Counted from the first letter of the stretch, positions 51,011-59,955 are shown. The stretch: 64,000 bases of DNA from Lentzea sp. NBRC 102530 (GCF_030269365.1 NZ_BSTF01000030.1:1-64000); one strand, 5' to 3'. Numbers and translations: made by a program. Notes: generated by a model from the letters alone, not told the origin.

Positions 51011-51811
51011 TCACTTCTCCTTGAGGGCGAGCGAGATGGGGTCCTTCTGCGCGGCCGCGATTCGCGAGCCGTCCGCGGCACGGGGGCCCGGTGGGTTGCG
51101 GAAGGTGAACGGCTCCGCCGGGCGGCCGGACTGGACGAACCAGGCCTCGCCGGTACCGGAACCCTCCACAATGGACATGAACGCGTCGACGACCACGGAC
51201 ACCGGCAGGATCGGCATGCCCACCTCGTCGAGGGCCGACCGCAGCGGGACGATGATGTTGGTGTCGGCGAACGCGGGACACAGGGCGTTCACGCGGATGT
51301 CCTGGTACGCACCGCCGAGCGCGCGGACCAGACCGACGACCGCGGCCTTGTTCGCGCCGTAGACCGGGTCGCCGGGCGTGGGCATCAGGCCCGCCATCGA
51401 CGCCGTGGCGATGATCTGGCCACCGCGCTTGCGCAGCTCCGGCAACGCGTGGTGCGCGCCGTAGACGACGCCGTCGACGTTGATCGCCATCGCACGGCGG
51501 TAGAGCTCGAAGTCGAAGTCGTCGCCGAGCGAGCGGCCGGTGCCGATGCCGGCGTTCAGGAACGCGATGTCGAGCCCGCCGTAGGTGCTCACGGCCACGG
51601 CGACGGCCTCGGCGGAGTCCGACGGGACCGTCACGTCGCAGCGCACGAAGACGCCGCCGATCTCGTCGGCGACGGCCTTGCCCCGGTCCTCGTCCACGTC
51701 CGCCACCACGACGTGGGCACCGAGCGACGCGAGCCGCCGGGCGGACGCGGCGCCGATGCCGTTGGAGCCGCCGGTGATGAGCGCGACCTTGCCGGTGAGT
51801 TCCACGGGCAC
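51011..51811 (-). CDS. Short-chain dehydrogenase/reductase
   Basis: 266 residues from GTG 51811; GTG 51805 has better spacing to AGGAGG. The cofactor motif is ALITGGSNGIGAASARRLAS. The catalytic residues are in ATASMAGLMPTPGDPVYGAN, with Ser and Tyr-x-x-x-Lys. The substrate is not known. It diverges from the 51941 operon. Confidence 0.85.
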   Translation of the reverse strand: MPVELTGKVALITGGSNGIGAASARRLASLGAHVVVADVDEDRGKAVADEIGGVFVRCDVTVPSDSAEAVAVAVSTYGGLDIAFLNAGIGTGRSLGDDFDFELYRRAMAINVDGVVYGAHHALPELRKRGGQIIATASMAGLMPTPGDPVYGANKAAVVGLVRALGGAYQDIRVNALCPAFADTNIIVPLRSALDEVGMPILPVSVVVDAFMSIVEGSGTGEAWFVQSGRPAEPFTFRNPPGPRAADGSRIAAAQKDPISLALKEK

Positions 51812-51833
51812 CTGCCTCCTCGTAGTGCAACAT

Positions 51834-51847
51834 TCCGACCAGTCGGT
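51834..51847. promoter_or_regulatory. Palindrome with CCGAC-N2-GTCGG arms
   Basis: The sequence TCCGACCAGTCGGT lies just upstream of the SDR start at 51811. It resembles TetR-family operators of the form ACCGACnnGTCGGT. It differs from the CTAAGC operator at 51897, so the divergent gap may carry sites for two regulators. Confidence 0.45.
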
Positions 51848-51896
51848 ATGGTCGTCCGGACAGGCCTGGACGTCAAGCTGACTGATAGGTACGTTA

Positions 51897-51912
51897 CTAA
51901 GCGCTTGCTTAG
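51897..51912. promoter_or_regulatory. CTAAGC-N4-GCTTAG operator, copy 1
   Basis: A perfect inverted repeat CTAAGC-GCTT-GCTTAG, 28 bases upstream of the SDR gene start at 51941. Copies with the same arms occur at 63084-63099 and 63102-63117 next to a TetR gene, so it is a probable site for that TetR. Confidence 0.65.
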
Positions 51913-51940
51913 CTCACCACCCTGAACCGAAGGAGGACCC

Positions 51941-52693
51941 GTGGCCGACAGGGTTGCGATCGTCACCGGCGCGGCTCGTGGCATCGGTGCCGCGGTCGCG
52001 CAGCGTCTCGCCGCGGACGGCCTGGCCGTCGCGTTGCTCGACCTCGACGAGCAGGGCGTGCTCGAGGGCGCCGAGAAGATCGTCGCGAGTGGTGGGCGCG
52101 CCATCGGCCTCAAGGTCGACGTCGCCGACGAGGACCAGGTCAACGCCGCGGTCACGAAGGTCGCCGAGGACCTCGGCGCGCCGACCGTGCTGATCAACAA
52201 CGCCGGCGTGCTGCGCGACAACCTGCTGTTCAAGATGACCGCGAGCGACTGGGACACGGTCATGAACGTGCACCTGCGCGGCGCGTTCCTGATGAGCAAG
52301 GCCGTGCAGGCGTTCCAGACGAAGGAAGGCTTCGGCCGCATCGTCAACCTGTCGAGCACCTCCGCACTCGGCAACCGCGGCCAGGCCAACTACTCCGCCG
52401 CCAAGGCCGGCCTGCAGGGCTTCACGAAGACCCTCGCGATCGAGCTCGGCAAGTTCGGCGTCACGGTCAACGCGATCGCGCCCGGCTTCATCGCCACCGA
52501 GATGACGAAGGCGACCGCCGAGCGCATGAAGATCTCGTTCGAGGACCTCGTGAACGGCGCGGCGCAGGCGATCCCGGTCGCGCGCGTCGGCCAGCCGGAG
52601 GACATCGCGCACACCGCGTCGTTCCTCGTCAGCGAGGGTGCCGGGTTCGTGTCCGGCCAGGTCATCTACGTCGCCGGCGGACCGAAGGACTGA
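51941..52693 (+). CDS. FabG-like short-chain dehydrogenase
   Basis: 250 residues from GTG 51941 (GGAGG four bases ahead). It has VAIVTGAARGIGAAVAQRLA and NLSSTSALGNRGQANYSAAK with Ser and Tyr-x-x-x-Lys, plus NNAGVLRDNLLFKMT, and closely resembles 3-ketoacyl-reductase-type SDRs. It probably reduces or oxidises the 3-position of an acyl-CoA. It is followed after 11 bases by the MaoC gene, forming an acyl-CoA pair. Confidence 0.87.
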   Translation: MADRVAIVTGAARGIGAAVAQRLAADGLAVALLDLDEQGVLEGAEKIVASGGRAIGLKVDVADEDQVNAAVTKVAEDLGAPTVLINNAGVLRDNLLFKMTASDWDTVMNVHLRGAFLMSKAVQAFQTKEGFGRIVNLSSTSALGNRGQANYSAAKAGLQGFTKTLAIELGKFGVTVNAIAPGFIATEMTKATAERMKISFEDLVNGAAQAIPVARVGQPEDIAHTASFLVSEGAGFVSGQVIYVAGGPKD

Positions 52694-52704
52694 GGACGCC
52701 CACC

Positions 52705-53157
52705 ATGCGCGCTTTCGAGAACATCGACGAGCTCGTCGCCGCCAAGGGTCAGCACCTCGGGTTCGGCGAGTGGCACGAGATCACGCAGGAGCAGGTCAAC
52801 CTGTTCGCCGACGCGACGCTCGACCACCAGTGGATCCACATCGACGTCGAGAAGGCCGCGAAGGGACCGTTCGGCGGTCCGGTCGCGCACGGCTACCTGA
52901 CGTTGTCGCTGGTGCCGTACCTGGTGCGGGACGTCTACACGGTCAAGAACATCAAGATGGGCGTGAACTACGGCAGCAACAAGGTCCGCTTCCCGCAGCC
53001 GGTGCTGGTCGGCGCCAGGGTGCGCGGCGGGGTCGAGCTGCTCGACGTCACCGACATCGCGCTGGGCAAGCAGCTCGTGACCAAGGTCGTCATCGAGATC
53101 GAGGGCAGCGAGAAGCCCGCGTGCGTCGCCGAGATCGTCAGCGTGATCGTGCCCTGA
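52705..53157 (+). CDS. MaoC-family (R)-enoyl-CoA hydratase
   Basis: 150 residues, ATG 52705. The hot-dog hydratase motif is FADATLDHQWIHIDVEKA, with Asp and His as catalytic residues, then GPFGGPVAHGYLTLSL. It hydrates trans-2-enoyl-CoA. Together with the SDR upstream it could run a beta-oxidation or PHA-like step. It abuts the TetR gene tail to tail. Confidence 0.88.
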   Translation: MRAFENIDELVAAKGQHLGFGEWHEITQEQVNLFADATLDHQWIHIDVEKAAKGPFGGPVAHGYLTLSLVPYLVRDVYTVKNIKMGVNYGSNKVRFPQPVLVGARVRGGVELLDVTDIALGKQLVTKVVIEIEGSEKPACVAEIVSVIVP

Positions 53158-53724
53158 TCAGGGCCTGAGGCTGTGGATCAGCAGGTCCGCGTAGTGCTCG
53201 GCCAGCCGTCCGGGCGGCATGTCGCCGTCCGGGCGGTACCAGGTGCCGAGCTGGTGCAGCGAGCCGAAGAAGTAGTACGTCGCGACGTCGGCGGGCACGT
53301 CGGCGCGGAACGTCCCGTCCGCCTGCCCCTCCTCGACGAGGCCGCGGAACTTCTCGTGGTAGCGCCGCCGTTCGGCCCGGACCTCCTTCTGCTTCTCGGC
53401 CGACAGGTGGTTCATCGACCGGAAGAACACCCTGGCGGCGTCGAAGTCGTCGATGCTGGTGACGATCACGTCGACGGCGGCCTCGCGGAGCCGTTCGGTG
53501 ATCGGACCCCTGCTCTCCGCGATCTTCTCCAGGTGCTCGGTCTGCAAGCGCAGCAGCCGCCCGTAGATCTCGTGCAGCAGGTCGTCCTTGGACCCGAAGT
53601 AGTGGTACATAGCGCCTTTGGTGACACCGGCGTGCTCGACGATCTCCTGCACGGCGACGCGTTCGTACCCCTTGTCCGCGAACAGGCGGGTGGCGGCGTC
53701 GATCAGTCTTTCAGGCACGGTCAC
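53158..53724 (-). CDS. TetR-family transcriptional regulator
   Basis: 188 residues from GTG 53724. The HTH is AATRLFADKGYERVAVQEIV, then AGVTKGAMYHYFGSKDDLLH. The ligand-binding C-terminal domain is the usual helical bundle, ending DMPPGRLAEHYADLLIHSLR. It is divergent from the DUF2855 gene, and an inverted repeat overlaps its start, suggesting self-control. Confidence 0.86.
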   Translation of the reverse strand: MTVPERLIDAATRLFADKGYERVAVQEIVEHAGVTKGAMYHYFGSKDDLLHEIYGRLLRLQTEHLEKIAESRGPITERLREAAVDVIVTSIDDFDAARVFFRSMNHLSAEKQKEVRAERRRYHEKFRGLVEEGQADGTFRADVPADVATYYFFGSLHQLGTWYRPDGDMPPGRLAEHYADLLIHSLRP

Positions 53725-53731
53725 GACCGTG
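53716..53731. promoter_or_regulatory. CACGGT-N4-ACCGTG inverted repeat at the TetR start
   Basis: Perfect 6-base arms with a 4-base spacer overlap the TetR start codon and lie 33 bases upstream of the DUF2855 gene. It is a candidate autoregulatory operator controlling both genes. Confidence 0.45.
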
Positions 53732-53763
53732 AGCGTACCTCCCGACCGAGGAGATCCCAGGCA

Positions 53764-54813
53764 ATGATCAGTCGCTGGACCGTCGTCGCCGACCGCGGCG
53801 ACCTCGCCAAAACCGAAGTGCTGCACGACGAACCGCCGGCCGGCCTGTCCGACGGCGAGGTGCTGCTGAGGGTCAGCCGCGTCGGCCTCACCGCCAACAA
53901 CGTCACCTACGGCGTGATCGGCGACGTCATCGGCTACTGGCGCTTCTTCCCCGCAGGTGCCGAGCACCAGGGCGTCGTCCCGGTCTGGGGCTTCGCCGAC
54001 GTCGTCGAGTCCACTGTGGACGGGCTCGCGCCCGGCACCCGCGTCTACGGCTACCTGCCGATGGCCAGCCACTTCGTCGCACGGCCGAAGCTCACCTCCT
54101 CCGGCTTCGTGGACACCGCCGGCCACCGCGCCGACCTGCCCGCGGTCTACAACAGCTACCTGGTGACCACCCAGGACCCGGCCTACGACGAGGCGCTGGA
54201 AGACCTGCAGGTGCTGTACCGGCCGCTGTTCCTCACCTCGTTCCTGCTGGCCGACCAGCTGGTGGACAACTCGTTCCACGGCGCCCGGACCGTCGTGATC
54301 TCGTCGGCGTCGAGCAAGACGGCGTTCGGCACGGCCCAGTGCCTGCGCAACGCCGGGGTGCGGCTCGTCGGCCTCACCTCGCCGCGCAACGTGGCGTTCA
54401 CCGAGGGCCTCGGCCTCTACGACACCGTGCTCCCCTACGACGCCCCGGTGGACGTCGAGCCGTCGGTGTACCTGGACTTCAGCGGGTCGGCCGAGGTGCG
54501 GTCGGCGCTGCACTCACGGCTCGGGGCCGAGCTGAAGAAGGACATCTCGATCGGCCTGACCCACAAGGCGCCGTCGCAGGACGAGCGGTCGGAGTTCTTC
54601 TTCGCACCCGACCAGCTGCGCAAGCGGACCGCCGACTGGGGCGCCGACGGGCTCGCTCAGCGGTTCGGACAGGCGTGGCGGGGGTTCACCGCGCGGGCGG
54701 GCGACTGGGTGGCCGTCGCGCACCACAGCGGGCCGGAGGAGCTGGTCGAGGTGTGGAGGACGGTGCTGGCGGGGAAGGCGGCCCCGGCGAGCGCCGACGT
54801 GATCACCTTCTGA
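53764..54813 (+). CDS. DUF2855 family protein
   Basis: 349 residues, ATG 53764. The sequence is MDR-like in build: an N-terminal GroES-type part (SDGEVLLRVSRVGLTANNVT), then RTVVISSASSKTAFGTAQCL, a cofactor-domain-like stretch lacking the classic GxGxxG. DUF2855 proteins are related to medium-chain reductases. The activity is unknown. It is divergent from TetR and its end overlaps the DUF397 gene tail to tail. Confidence 0.82.
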   Translation: MISRWTVVADRGDLAKTEVLHDEPPAGLSDGEVLLRVSRVGLTANNVTYGVIGDVIGYWRFFPAGAEHQGVVPVWGFADVVESTVDGLAPGTRVYGYLPMASHFVARPKLTSSGFVDTAGHRADLPAVYNSYLVTTQDPAYDEALEDLQVLYRPLFLTSFLLADQLVDNSFHGARTVVISSASSKTAFGTAQCLRNAGVRLVGLTSPRNVAFTEGLGLYDTVLPYDAPVDVEPSVYLDFSGSAEVRSALHSRLGAELKKDISIGLTHKAPSQDERSEFFFAPDQLRKRTADWGADGLAQRFGQAWRGFTARAGDWVAVAHHSGPEELVEVWRTVLAGKAAPASADVITF

Positions 54814-55015
54814 CCTGCTCCTTGACCATCGCGAGGAACGCACCCCAGGCGGGCGCCGCGACCGTGGCGTCCGCCCGGCCCTTCGAGTCGCGGATGCGGG
54901 CGGCGGGGCCGTCCAGGGCGATCTCCACGCAGTTGGCGTCCGCACTGCCATTGCTGCGGCTGCTCTTCCGCCACACGTCGATCCCTACCTCCTGCTGGAC
55001 AACCTCCCGATCCAC
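54803..55015 (-). CDS. DUF397 protein
   Basis: 70 residues. Contains the family motif VWRKSSRSNGSADANCVEIA and the end IRDSKGRADATVAAPAWGAF. DUF397 proteins are nearly always encoded beside an XRE regulator with DUF5753 in actinomycetes, as here, with an overlap of 31 bases. In Streptomyces such pairs act in development and antibiotic control. Confidence 0.9.
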   Translation of the reverse strand: MDREVVQQEVGIDVWRKSSRSNGSADANCVEIALDGPAARIRDSKGRADATVAAPAWGAFLAMVKEQVRR

Positions 55016-55797
55016 TCAGCCGACTCCTCAGGAGTCAACGCGAGTTTCGAGAGATGCTTGAAGGTCACTCTACTGGCCTTGACCCGCTCGGCGTCCTCGA
55101 TGTGGGTGGCACCCGCCGGATGCTCGACGTAGAGCACCGACATTTCACCGGGATAGGCGAAGTCCAGCAGTACGAACGACCCGTTGTGCCCGTCGTTCAG
55201 GCCCGCGGACTCCGGCAGCACCTGAGCTTTGACGTTGGGCAACCGCCCCAGCTCGCCGATGTGGAGAAGCTGCGCCTGGTCCGCGTGCCGCAGGGCGGCC
55301 TCGGCGATCACCGCGTGGTACGAAAGCGGATCATCATCGACCAGGCGCTGCTGGCGCCTCATCCGGATCTCGATCTGGTTCTCGATCCACTTCCGCGAAC
55401 GCTGGACCTGCCAGCCCAAGAACACAGCCCGCATGTAGCTCTCGGCTTGCAGCAAACCGGGGATATAACCCAGCGAGAACTCGCTCACCCGGACAGCGTC
55501 GTGTTCCAAGCTGATGTAGCCGTTCTTGTCGGGCCCGTACGGATGCCACCAGCCCTTCTCGCCGGCGCGCTCCCACATGTCGATGTACGGCGCCTCCTCC
55601 GACACGAGCACGCCGTACAGGTCGAGCATCGCGCGCAGACCGTGGAACTCCGGCAGCTGACCGTTCTCGATACGGCTCAGCTTCTGGTAGTTGTACCTCA
55701 GCCGGTAGGCAGCCTCACGCTGGCTCAGCCCCGCACGCTCACGCAGCCTCTTCAAGGCCTCACCGAGGCGCACCTGCCGGAACGTGGGGTCGGACAT
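54985..55797 (-). CDS. XRE-family regulator with DUF5753
   Basis: 270 residues from ATG 55797 (in-frame start at 55827 possible). The HTH is LKRLRERAGLSQREAAYRLR, then NYQKLSRIENGQLPEF. The rest is the DUF5753 domain (FSLGYIPGLLQAESYMRAVF, VIAEAALRHADQAQLLHIGE). It pairs with the overlapping DUF397 protein, which probably binds or antagonises it. Confidence 0.9.
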   Translation of the reverse strand: MSDPTFRQVRLGEALKRLRERAGLSQREAAYRLRYNYQKLSRIENGQLPEFHGLRAMLDLYGVLVSEEAPYIDMWERAGEKGWWHPYGPDKNGYISLEHDAVRVSEFSLGYIPGLLQAESYMRAVFLGWQVQRSRKWIENQIEIRMRRQQRLVDDDPLSYHAVIAEAALRHADQAQLLHIGELGRLPNVKAQVLPESAGLNDGHNGSFVLLDFAYPGEMSVLYVEHPAGATHIEDAERVKASRVTFKHLSKLALTPEESAEWIGRLSSRR

Positions 55798-55852
55798 ACC
55801 CCAAACGTTACGGACGAGATCTGACATTCGTGAATCACGGTGGCGGGGTCTG

Positions 55853-56128
55853 ATGAGGACCGTCCAACGCATGGAGTACGTCCACAGCATCCAGTACCAC
55901 CGCCGCAGCCGGAACGGCCGGCTCACCCTGGCCTACGTCGAGTCCGTGACAGATCATGGTTGGTACATAAAGAAAGACGCCGACTGGAAGTCCCGCTACA
56001 CCGTCGCCTGCGCCACCGAATACCTCACCCGAGTGTCAGCGGAGACGGGCACGTTCGCCATCACGGTGTGGAGGGACGAAACCCGCGTCTGCACCGTCGG
56101 ACTCGACTGGAATCCTCCGAACAGGTGA
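55853..56128 (+). CDS. Small hypothetical protein
   Basis: 91 residues from ATG 55853 (ATG 55871 in frame). Beta-rich, with RNGRLTLAYVESVTDHGWYI and TFAITVWRDETRVCTVGLDW. No motif recognised. It diverges from the XRE gene. Confidence 0.45.
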   Translation: MRTVQRMEYVHSIQYHRRSRNGRLTLAYVESVTDHGWYIKKDADWKSRYTVACATEYLTRVSAETGTFAITVWRDETRVCTVGLDWNPPNR

Positions 56129-56130
56129 TC

Positions 56131-56673
56131 TCACCGCCGCAGCAGGCCGACCAGCAGTCCGGCGATGTTGAACGCGTCGTCGTGGCCGCGGTGGTGCGTG
56201 CCGTCGATCTTCCTGCCGGTCAGCCGCACCGCCTCGGCCATGCCGACCTCGCGCGGCAGCGCGTGCGTCAGCGCGAAGAGCGTCTTGACGTTCAGGTGCC
56301 TGGGGCCGAACGGGTAGCGGACGCCGAAGTCCGCGCACTGTCGTTCGAACATCTTGCGGTCGTAGTCGCCGTACGACGCCCACACGCGCCGGTCGGACCG
56401 GAACTCCTTGCGCAGCACCGCGCACGCCTCGGCGAACGAGACGCCACCGTCCACATCGGCCTGCGTGAGCGTGGTCAGCCGGGTGCAGAACGGGCTGACG
56501 CGCGAACGGGACGGCCGCACCAGCACGGAACGCCGCTCGCCCCGCTTCCCGGTGGCCACCTCGACCGGGCAGAGCCCGACCTCGATGATCTCCGAGACCT
56601 CATCGGGCGGCGGCGTGCCCTCCCAGCACGTCGACTCCACGTCCACCACCAGCACCTCGTCCAACGCGATCAC
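56131..56673 (-). CDS. DEDDh 3'-5' exonuclease (ERI1-like)
   Basis: 180 residues from GTG 56673. The Exo motifs are visible: LVVDVESTCWEG (Exo I, D-x-E), SYGDYDRKMFERQC (Exo II) and HHRGHDDAFNIAGLL (Exo III with the His). The enzyme removes 3' nucleotides from RNA or DNA with two metal ions. Histone-mRNA exonuclease-like relatives are common in actinobacteria as single-domain proteins. The substrate here is unknown. Confidence 0.85.
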   Translation of the reverse strand: MIALDEVLVVDVESTCWEGTPPPDEVSEIIEVGLCPVEVATGKRGERRSVLVRPSRSRVSPFCTRLTTLTQADVDGGVSFAEACAVLRKEFRSDRRVWASYGDYDRKMFERQCADFGVRYPFGPRHLNVKTLFALTHALPREVGMAEAVRLTGRKIDGTHHRGHDDAFNIAGLLVGLLRR

Positions 56674-56695
56674 GTGCTGATCGTCCCCCGCCCGT

Positions 56696-57403
56696 CTACT
56701 GGAATACGACGACGGGCAGCACGACGATCTCGCCGGTGGCGGCGTTCCAGGACTGGACCCTGCCGAGGCAGCGGGCGTTGAACTGGCCGGGGGGCAGGGT
56801 GTCGCGCAGGCTCGCCGTGTCGCACTCGACGCGGACCCTGCCGTCGCCGACGGGGGCGTGCAGGACGGCCGGGTCGTCGCCGTCGCCCACCTCGAAGCGG
56901 CCGTGCAGGGAGACGTAGTCGCGGACGTCGTTGAGGCGCTTGGCCTTGCTGCGGTGCCACGCCTCGTCGGCGCGCATGGTCCGGGTGGTCAGGTCGACGT
57001 CGACCACCCCGTGGGCCGCTCGCAGGCCCGCGAGCACCACGCCGATGACGTCGATCTCGGTGGCGGGTTTCTCGTAGGTGTCGGTGTTCTGCTCGACGAC
57101 CGAGCCGTCGACGCCGATGCCGAACTCGCTCGGGCCCACCTGGAGCTTGCCGTTCTTGGTGACGGTGATCTGCTTGACGAACTGGCGGGTCACGGCGTCG
57201 TCGTAGCGGCCCACCTTGCAGAGGTTGATCATGCGCTGGCCGTGCACGTAGAACAGGATGCCCGGCACCTCGGGTTCCGGGGCGCGGTGCCGCAGCCGCT
57301 GCCACGCCAGGACGACCACGACGATCAACGCGAGCAGCGTGACGACCCAGATCAGGGTCCAGCCCCACGAGACCGACCACCAAAGGGCTCTATCGACAGC
57401 CAC
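56696..57403 (-). CDS. Membrane protein of the VWA module
   Basis: 235 residues from GTG 57403, overlapping the VWA gene by 14 bases. One membrane helix near residues 8-30 (WSVSWGWTLIWVVTLLALIV) is followed by a soluble region with VPGILFYVHGQRMINLCKVG and RVQSWNAATGEIVVLPVVVF. I recognise no family. Overlap indicates it works with the two genes upstream. Confidence 0.7.
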   Translation of the reverse strand: MAVDRALWWSVSWGWTLIWVVTLLALIVVVVLAWQRLRHRAPEPEVPGILFYVHGQRMINLCKVGRYDDAVTRQFVKQITVTKNGKLQVGPSEFGIGVDGSVVEQNTDTYEKPATEIDVIGVVLAGLRAAHGVVDVDLTTRTMRADEAWHRSKAKRLNDVRDYVSLHGRFEVGDGDDPAVLHAPVGDGRVRVECDTASLRDTLPPGQFNARCLGRVQSWNAATGEIVVLPVVVFQ

Positions 57404-58817
57404 GGATCTCCCTCACCGCCTCCAGCAACGACTTCGCGCCGGCCTCGACCAGACGGCCACCGCTCGCCTGGGCCACGCGGTCCAGTTCGGCCGTGGAGGC
57501 CTCGCCGAACCTGATCGGGTACACGGGCACCTCGCCGCGTCCCACCCGCAGGAACTCGTCCAGCGACGGGCCCGCGTTGTTCTCGCCGTCGGTCATCAGG
57601 ACCACCGCCGTGTCGCCGCGCGCGAGGTGCAGGGCGCGGTCGAGGGCGGCCCAGATGGCCGTGTTGTCGCGCAGGTCGTCGGACGCCACGACGGCCAGCA
57701 GCGCGTCGAGGTCCTCCTTGCCGCGCACGGTGATGGAGCGTTCCTCGAGAACCGTGCCCGCGAACCGCACGATCGTCACGGTCTCGCCGACGTAGAAGCG
57801 GTCGAAGCCGTTCAACGACGCGAACGCCTCGCGCAGCCCGGCGAGGCGGGGCCCGCGCATCGACGTCGAGTAGTCCAGCACGAAGACCACCTGGCGGCCG
57901 TCGCCCGCGCGGTCGTGGAACAGCAGCAGCCGGTCGATCACCTCCGTGCTGTCCGGGAAGTACAGCGCGGTGCCGAGGTCGGCGCGCAGCTTCTCGTTGC
58001 GCTGCACGGAGGACTCGACGGGACGGCGCCACGTGCGGTCGGCGATCATCTGCTGCGCGGCGGGCGACCGCAGCCACTCCACCACCCGGTCGTAGGCGGC
58101 GCGGTGCTCGGGCTCGACGAGCATCAGCGGGTAGTCGGAGAGCACGATGCCGTCGCGCGGGTAGACGATCTCCAGCGGCTCGCTCAGCTTTCCGGAGGCG
58201 TTGAGCGACAGCAGTTCCGACTCGTGTGCGACCAGTCCGTCCACATCGGACCGCCGGGCGAACTCGCCCACGGCGTCGGGCACGTCGAACGCCCGGCCCG
58301 TCAGGAACCCCTGCAGCCGGTCACAGCTCACGTCCTCGGGCCGCAGCGGCGCGCCGGTGCCCGCGGCGGCCGTGGCCACGCCGATCAACGCGGCCATCCC
58401 GCCGCCGGAGACGCGTGGATCGGCCATGCCGTAGTGGAACTGGCCCAGCGCGGCGCGGTCCGCGACGTCCGCCCACGTCGGCCGCTCCCCCAGCACGGCC
58501 CGCTTGCCCGGCCGCACGCCGAGGACCACCGGCGACGTCATGATGCTCGCCGCCAGCTCGGGTTCGGTGCCGCGCAGCCGCAGGAACCTGGTGGTGGACA
58601 ACCAGGCCAGGTCGAACCCGTCCAGCGACCTGCTCGCCTCGACGGTGCCGCGGTGCTCCACGGTCAGCTCGACCCCGGTGGCGCGCTGCAGCTCCGCCAG
58701 CACGGGTCCGAGGTCGGCGAGTTCCGTGCTCGCGAGCATCTTCAGCCGGACGGGCGGCGGGGTGCTGGCCGTGCACGCCGTCAGCACCAGGAGCACGACC
58801 AGCGCCAGCAGCCTCAT
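57390..58817 (-). CDS. Lipoprotein with solute-binding and von Willebrand A domains
   Basis: 475 residues. A lipobox (LVLTAC, Cys15) marks it as membrane-anchored. Residues 25-270 resemble a periplasmic solute-binding fold (LKMLASTELADLG, SLDGFDLAWLST, GGGMAALIGVATAA). Residues 308-470 are a VWA domain with MIDAS DYSTS (315-319), DNTAIWAALDRAL and VVLMTDGENN. Such fusions appear in gene sets with membrane proteins of unknown role. Its ATG overlaps the stop of the upstream gene (ATGA), so they act together. Metal-dependent protein binding at the cell surface is inferred. Confidence 0.82.
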   Translation of the reverse strand: MRLLALVVLLVLTACTASTPPPVRLKMLASTELADLGPVLAELQRATGVELTVEHRGTVEASRSLDGFDLAWLSTTRFLRLRGTEPELAASIMTSPVVLGVRPGKRAVLGERPTWADVADRAALGQFHYGMADPRVSGGGMAALIGVATAAAGTGAPLRPEDVSCDRLQGFLTGRAFDVPDAVGEFARRSDVDGLVAHESELLSLNASGKLSEPLEIVYPRDGIVLSDYPLMLVEPEHRAAYDRVVEWLRSPAAQQMIADRTWRRPVESSVQRNEKLRADLGTALYFPDSTEVIDRLLLFHDRAGDGRQVVFVLDYSTSMRGPRLAGLREAFASLNGFDRFYVGETVTIVRFAGTVLEERSITVRGKEDLDALLAVVASDDLRDNTAIWAALDRALHLARGDTAVVLMTDGENNAGPSLDEFLRVGRGEVPVYPIRFGEASTAELDRVAQASGGRLVEAGAKSLLEAVREIRGCR

Positions 58818-59941
58818 CCGCAGTCGCCGACGACGTCGAGCATGCGCTCGAAGAGTTCGGCCTTCGGCAGTTCCACCCTGCCCATCTCGCCGGCAGGCGG
58901 TTCCGGCAGGCCGCGTCCGGCGATGTACCCGCCGAAGTCTGTGCCGGTCTCGCCGTTCCAGCCGAGCGAGTGGAACCCGAGTTCGACCGCGCGCTGGCGC
59001 AGGTCCGGGTCGTTCATCATCAGTTCGCCGATGCGGTCGCCCTCGGGCGTGAACGAGATCAGCTCGGGCGTGCTCTGGTGCTGCTTGGTCGGGTAGAGCA
59101 GGACGCGTTCGGTGTCGAAGTTCTGCTGCCGCAACTGGTACGCGATGTACTGGTGCTCGTAGATCACCGCGATCACGGCGTGCGTGCGGCCCTCCGGCAC
59201 GAAGTACTTCGGGGCCATGTCCTCGCCGGCCTGGCCCTGCGCGTCGATGTGCGGTTTGACGGCGAGGGCCAGTTTCTCGGCCTCTTCGACGGTCTGCGGT
59301 GGCACGTCACCGAGGGCGGTGGCGAAGAACCCGACGAGCGTGGCGCCGGAGTAGGCCTTGCAGGGGTCCGGCGACTGGGCGATGACCCGGTTGCCGTTGG
59401 ACAGGCCGGGGTCGATGTCCTTCCACCGCTGCTTGCCGAGTTCGGCGAACCCGTTCACGTTGAGGGTGTAGTAGAACGGCTTGTCACCGCCGTGGTGCGG
59501 CTTCGCGACACCGGCTTTGACGAGCGCCTCGGCGTACTCGCGGAACGTCGCGAGCACCACCGGCGTGAAGAACGGCCGGTACGGCACGACGTGCTTGCCG
59601 GCCCGGCGCGCCTTGACGTGCTCGTTCGCCACGTGCCCGGACGGGAAGACGAAGTGGTACGAGTCGAGGTCGGGCTTCTCGGCGAGGTCGCGGGACCCGA
59701 TCGGCGTCACGTGCACCTGGTAGCCGCGCGCCATCAGGATGCGCTTGACCTGCTCGTCCTGGAAGAAGTCGCGCTTGGAGGCGAAGAGCGCCCGCACGAC
59801 CGTGACGGACTTGAACGGGCCGGTGACGTGCCCCGAGACGAGCAGCACCACCAGCCCGGCCACGAACACCGCCAGCGGCGGCACGAACCACAGCAGGAAC
59901 CGTCTTCGCGGGTCGACGATCTTGAACTCGGGCTCCCGCAC
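58814..59941 (-). CDS. Membrane-anchored solute-binding-like protein
   Basis: 375 residues from GTG 59941. One N-terminal membrane helix (residues 14-36) with no signal cleavage site, then a phosphonate/phosphate-binding-like fold (VTVVRALFASKRDFFQDEQV, YHFVFPSGHVANEHVKARRA) and a conserved-looking NVNGFAELGKQRWKDIDPGL. It is the first gene of a three-gene coupled set with the VWA lipoprotein. The ligand is unknown. Confidence 0.72.
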   Translation of the reverse strand: MREPEFKIVDPRRRFLLWFVPPLAVFVAGLVVLLVSGHVTGPFKSVTVVRALFASKRDFFQDEQVKRILMARGYQVHVTPIGSRDLAEKPDLDSYHFVFPSGHVANEHVKARRAGKHVVPYRPFFTPVVLATFREYAEALVKAGVAKPHHGGDKPFYYTLNVNGFAELGKQRWKDIDPGLSNGNRVIAQSPDPCKAYSGATLVGFFATALGDVPPQTVEEAEKLALAVKPHIDAQGQAGEDMAPKYFVPEGRTHAVIAVIYEHQYIAYQLRQQNFDTERVLLYPTKQHQSTPELISFTPEGDRIGELMMNDPDLRQRAVELGFHSLGWNGETGTDFGGYIAGRGLPEPPAGEMGRVELPKAELFERMLDVVGDCG

Positions 59942-59955
59942 GGCTCCCCCTGGAG

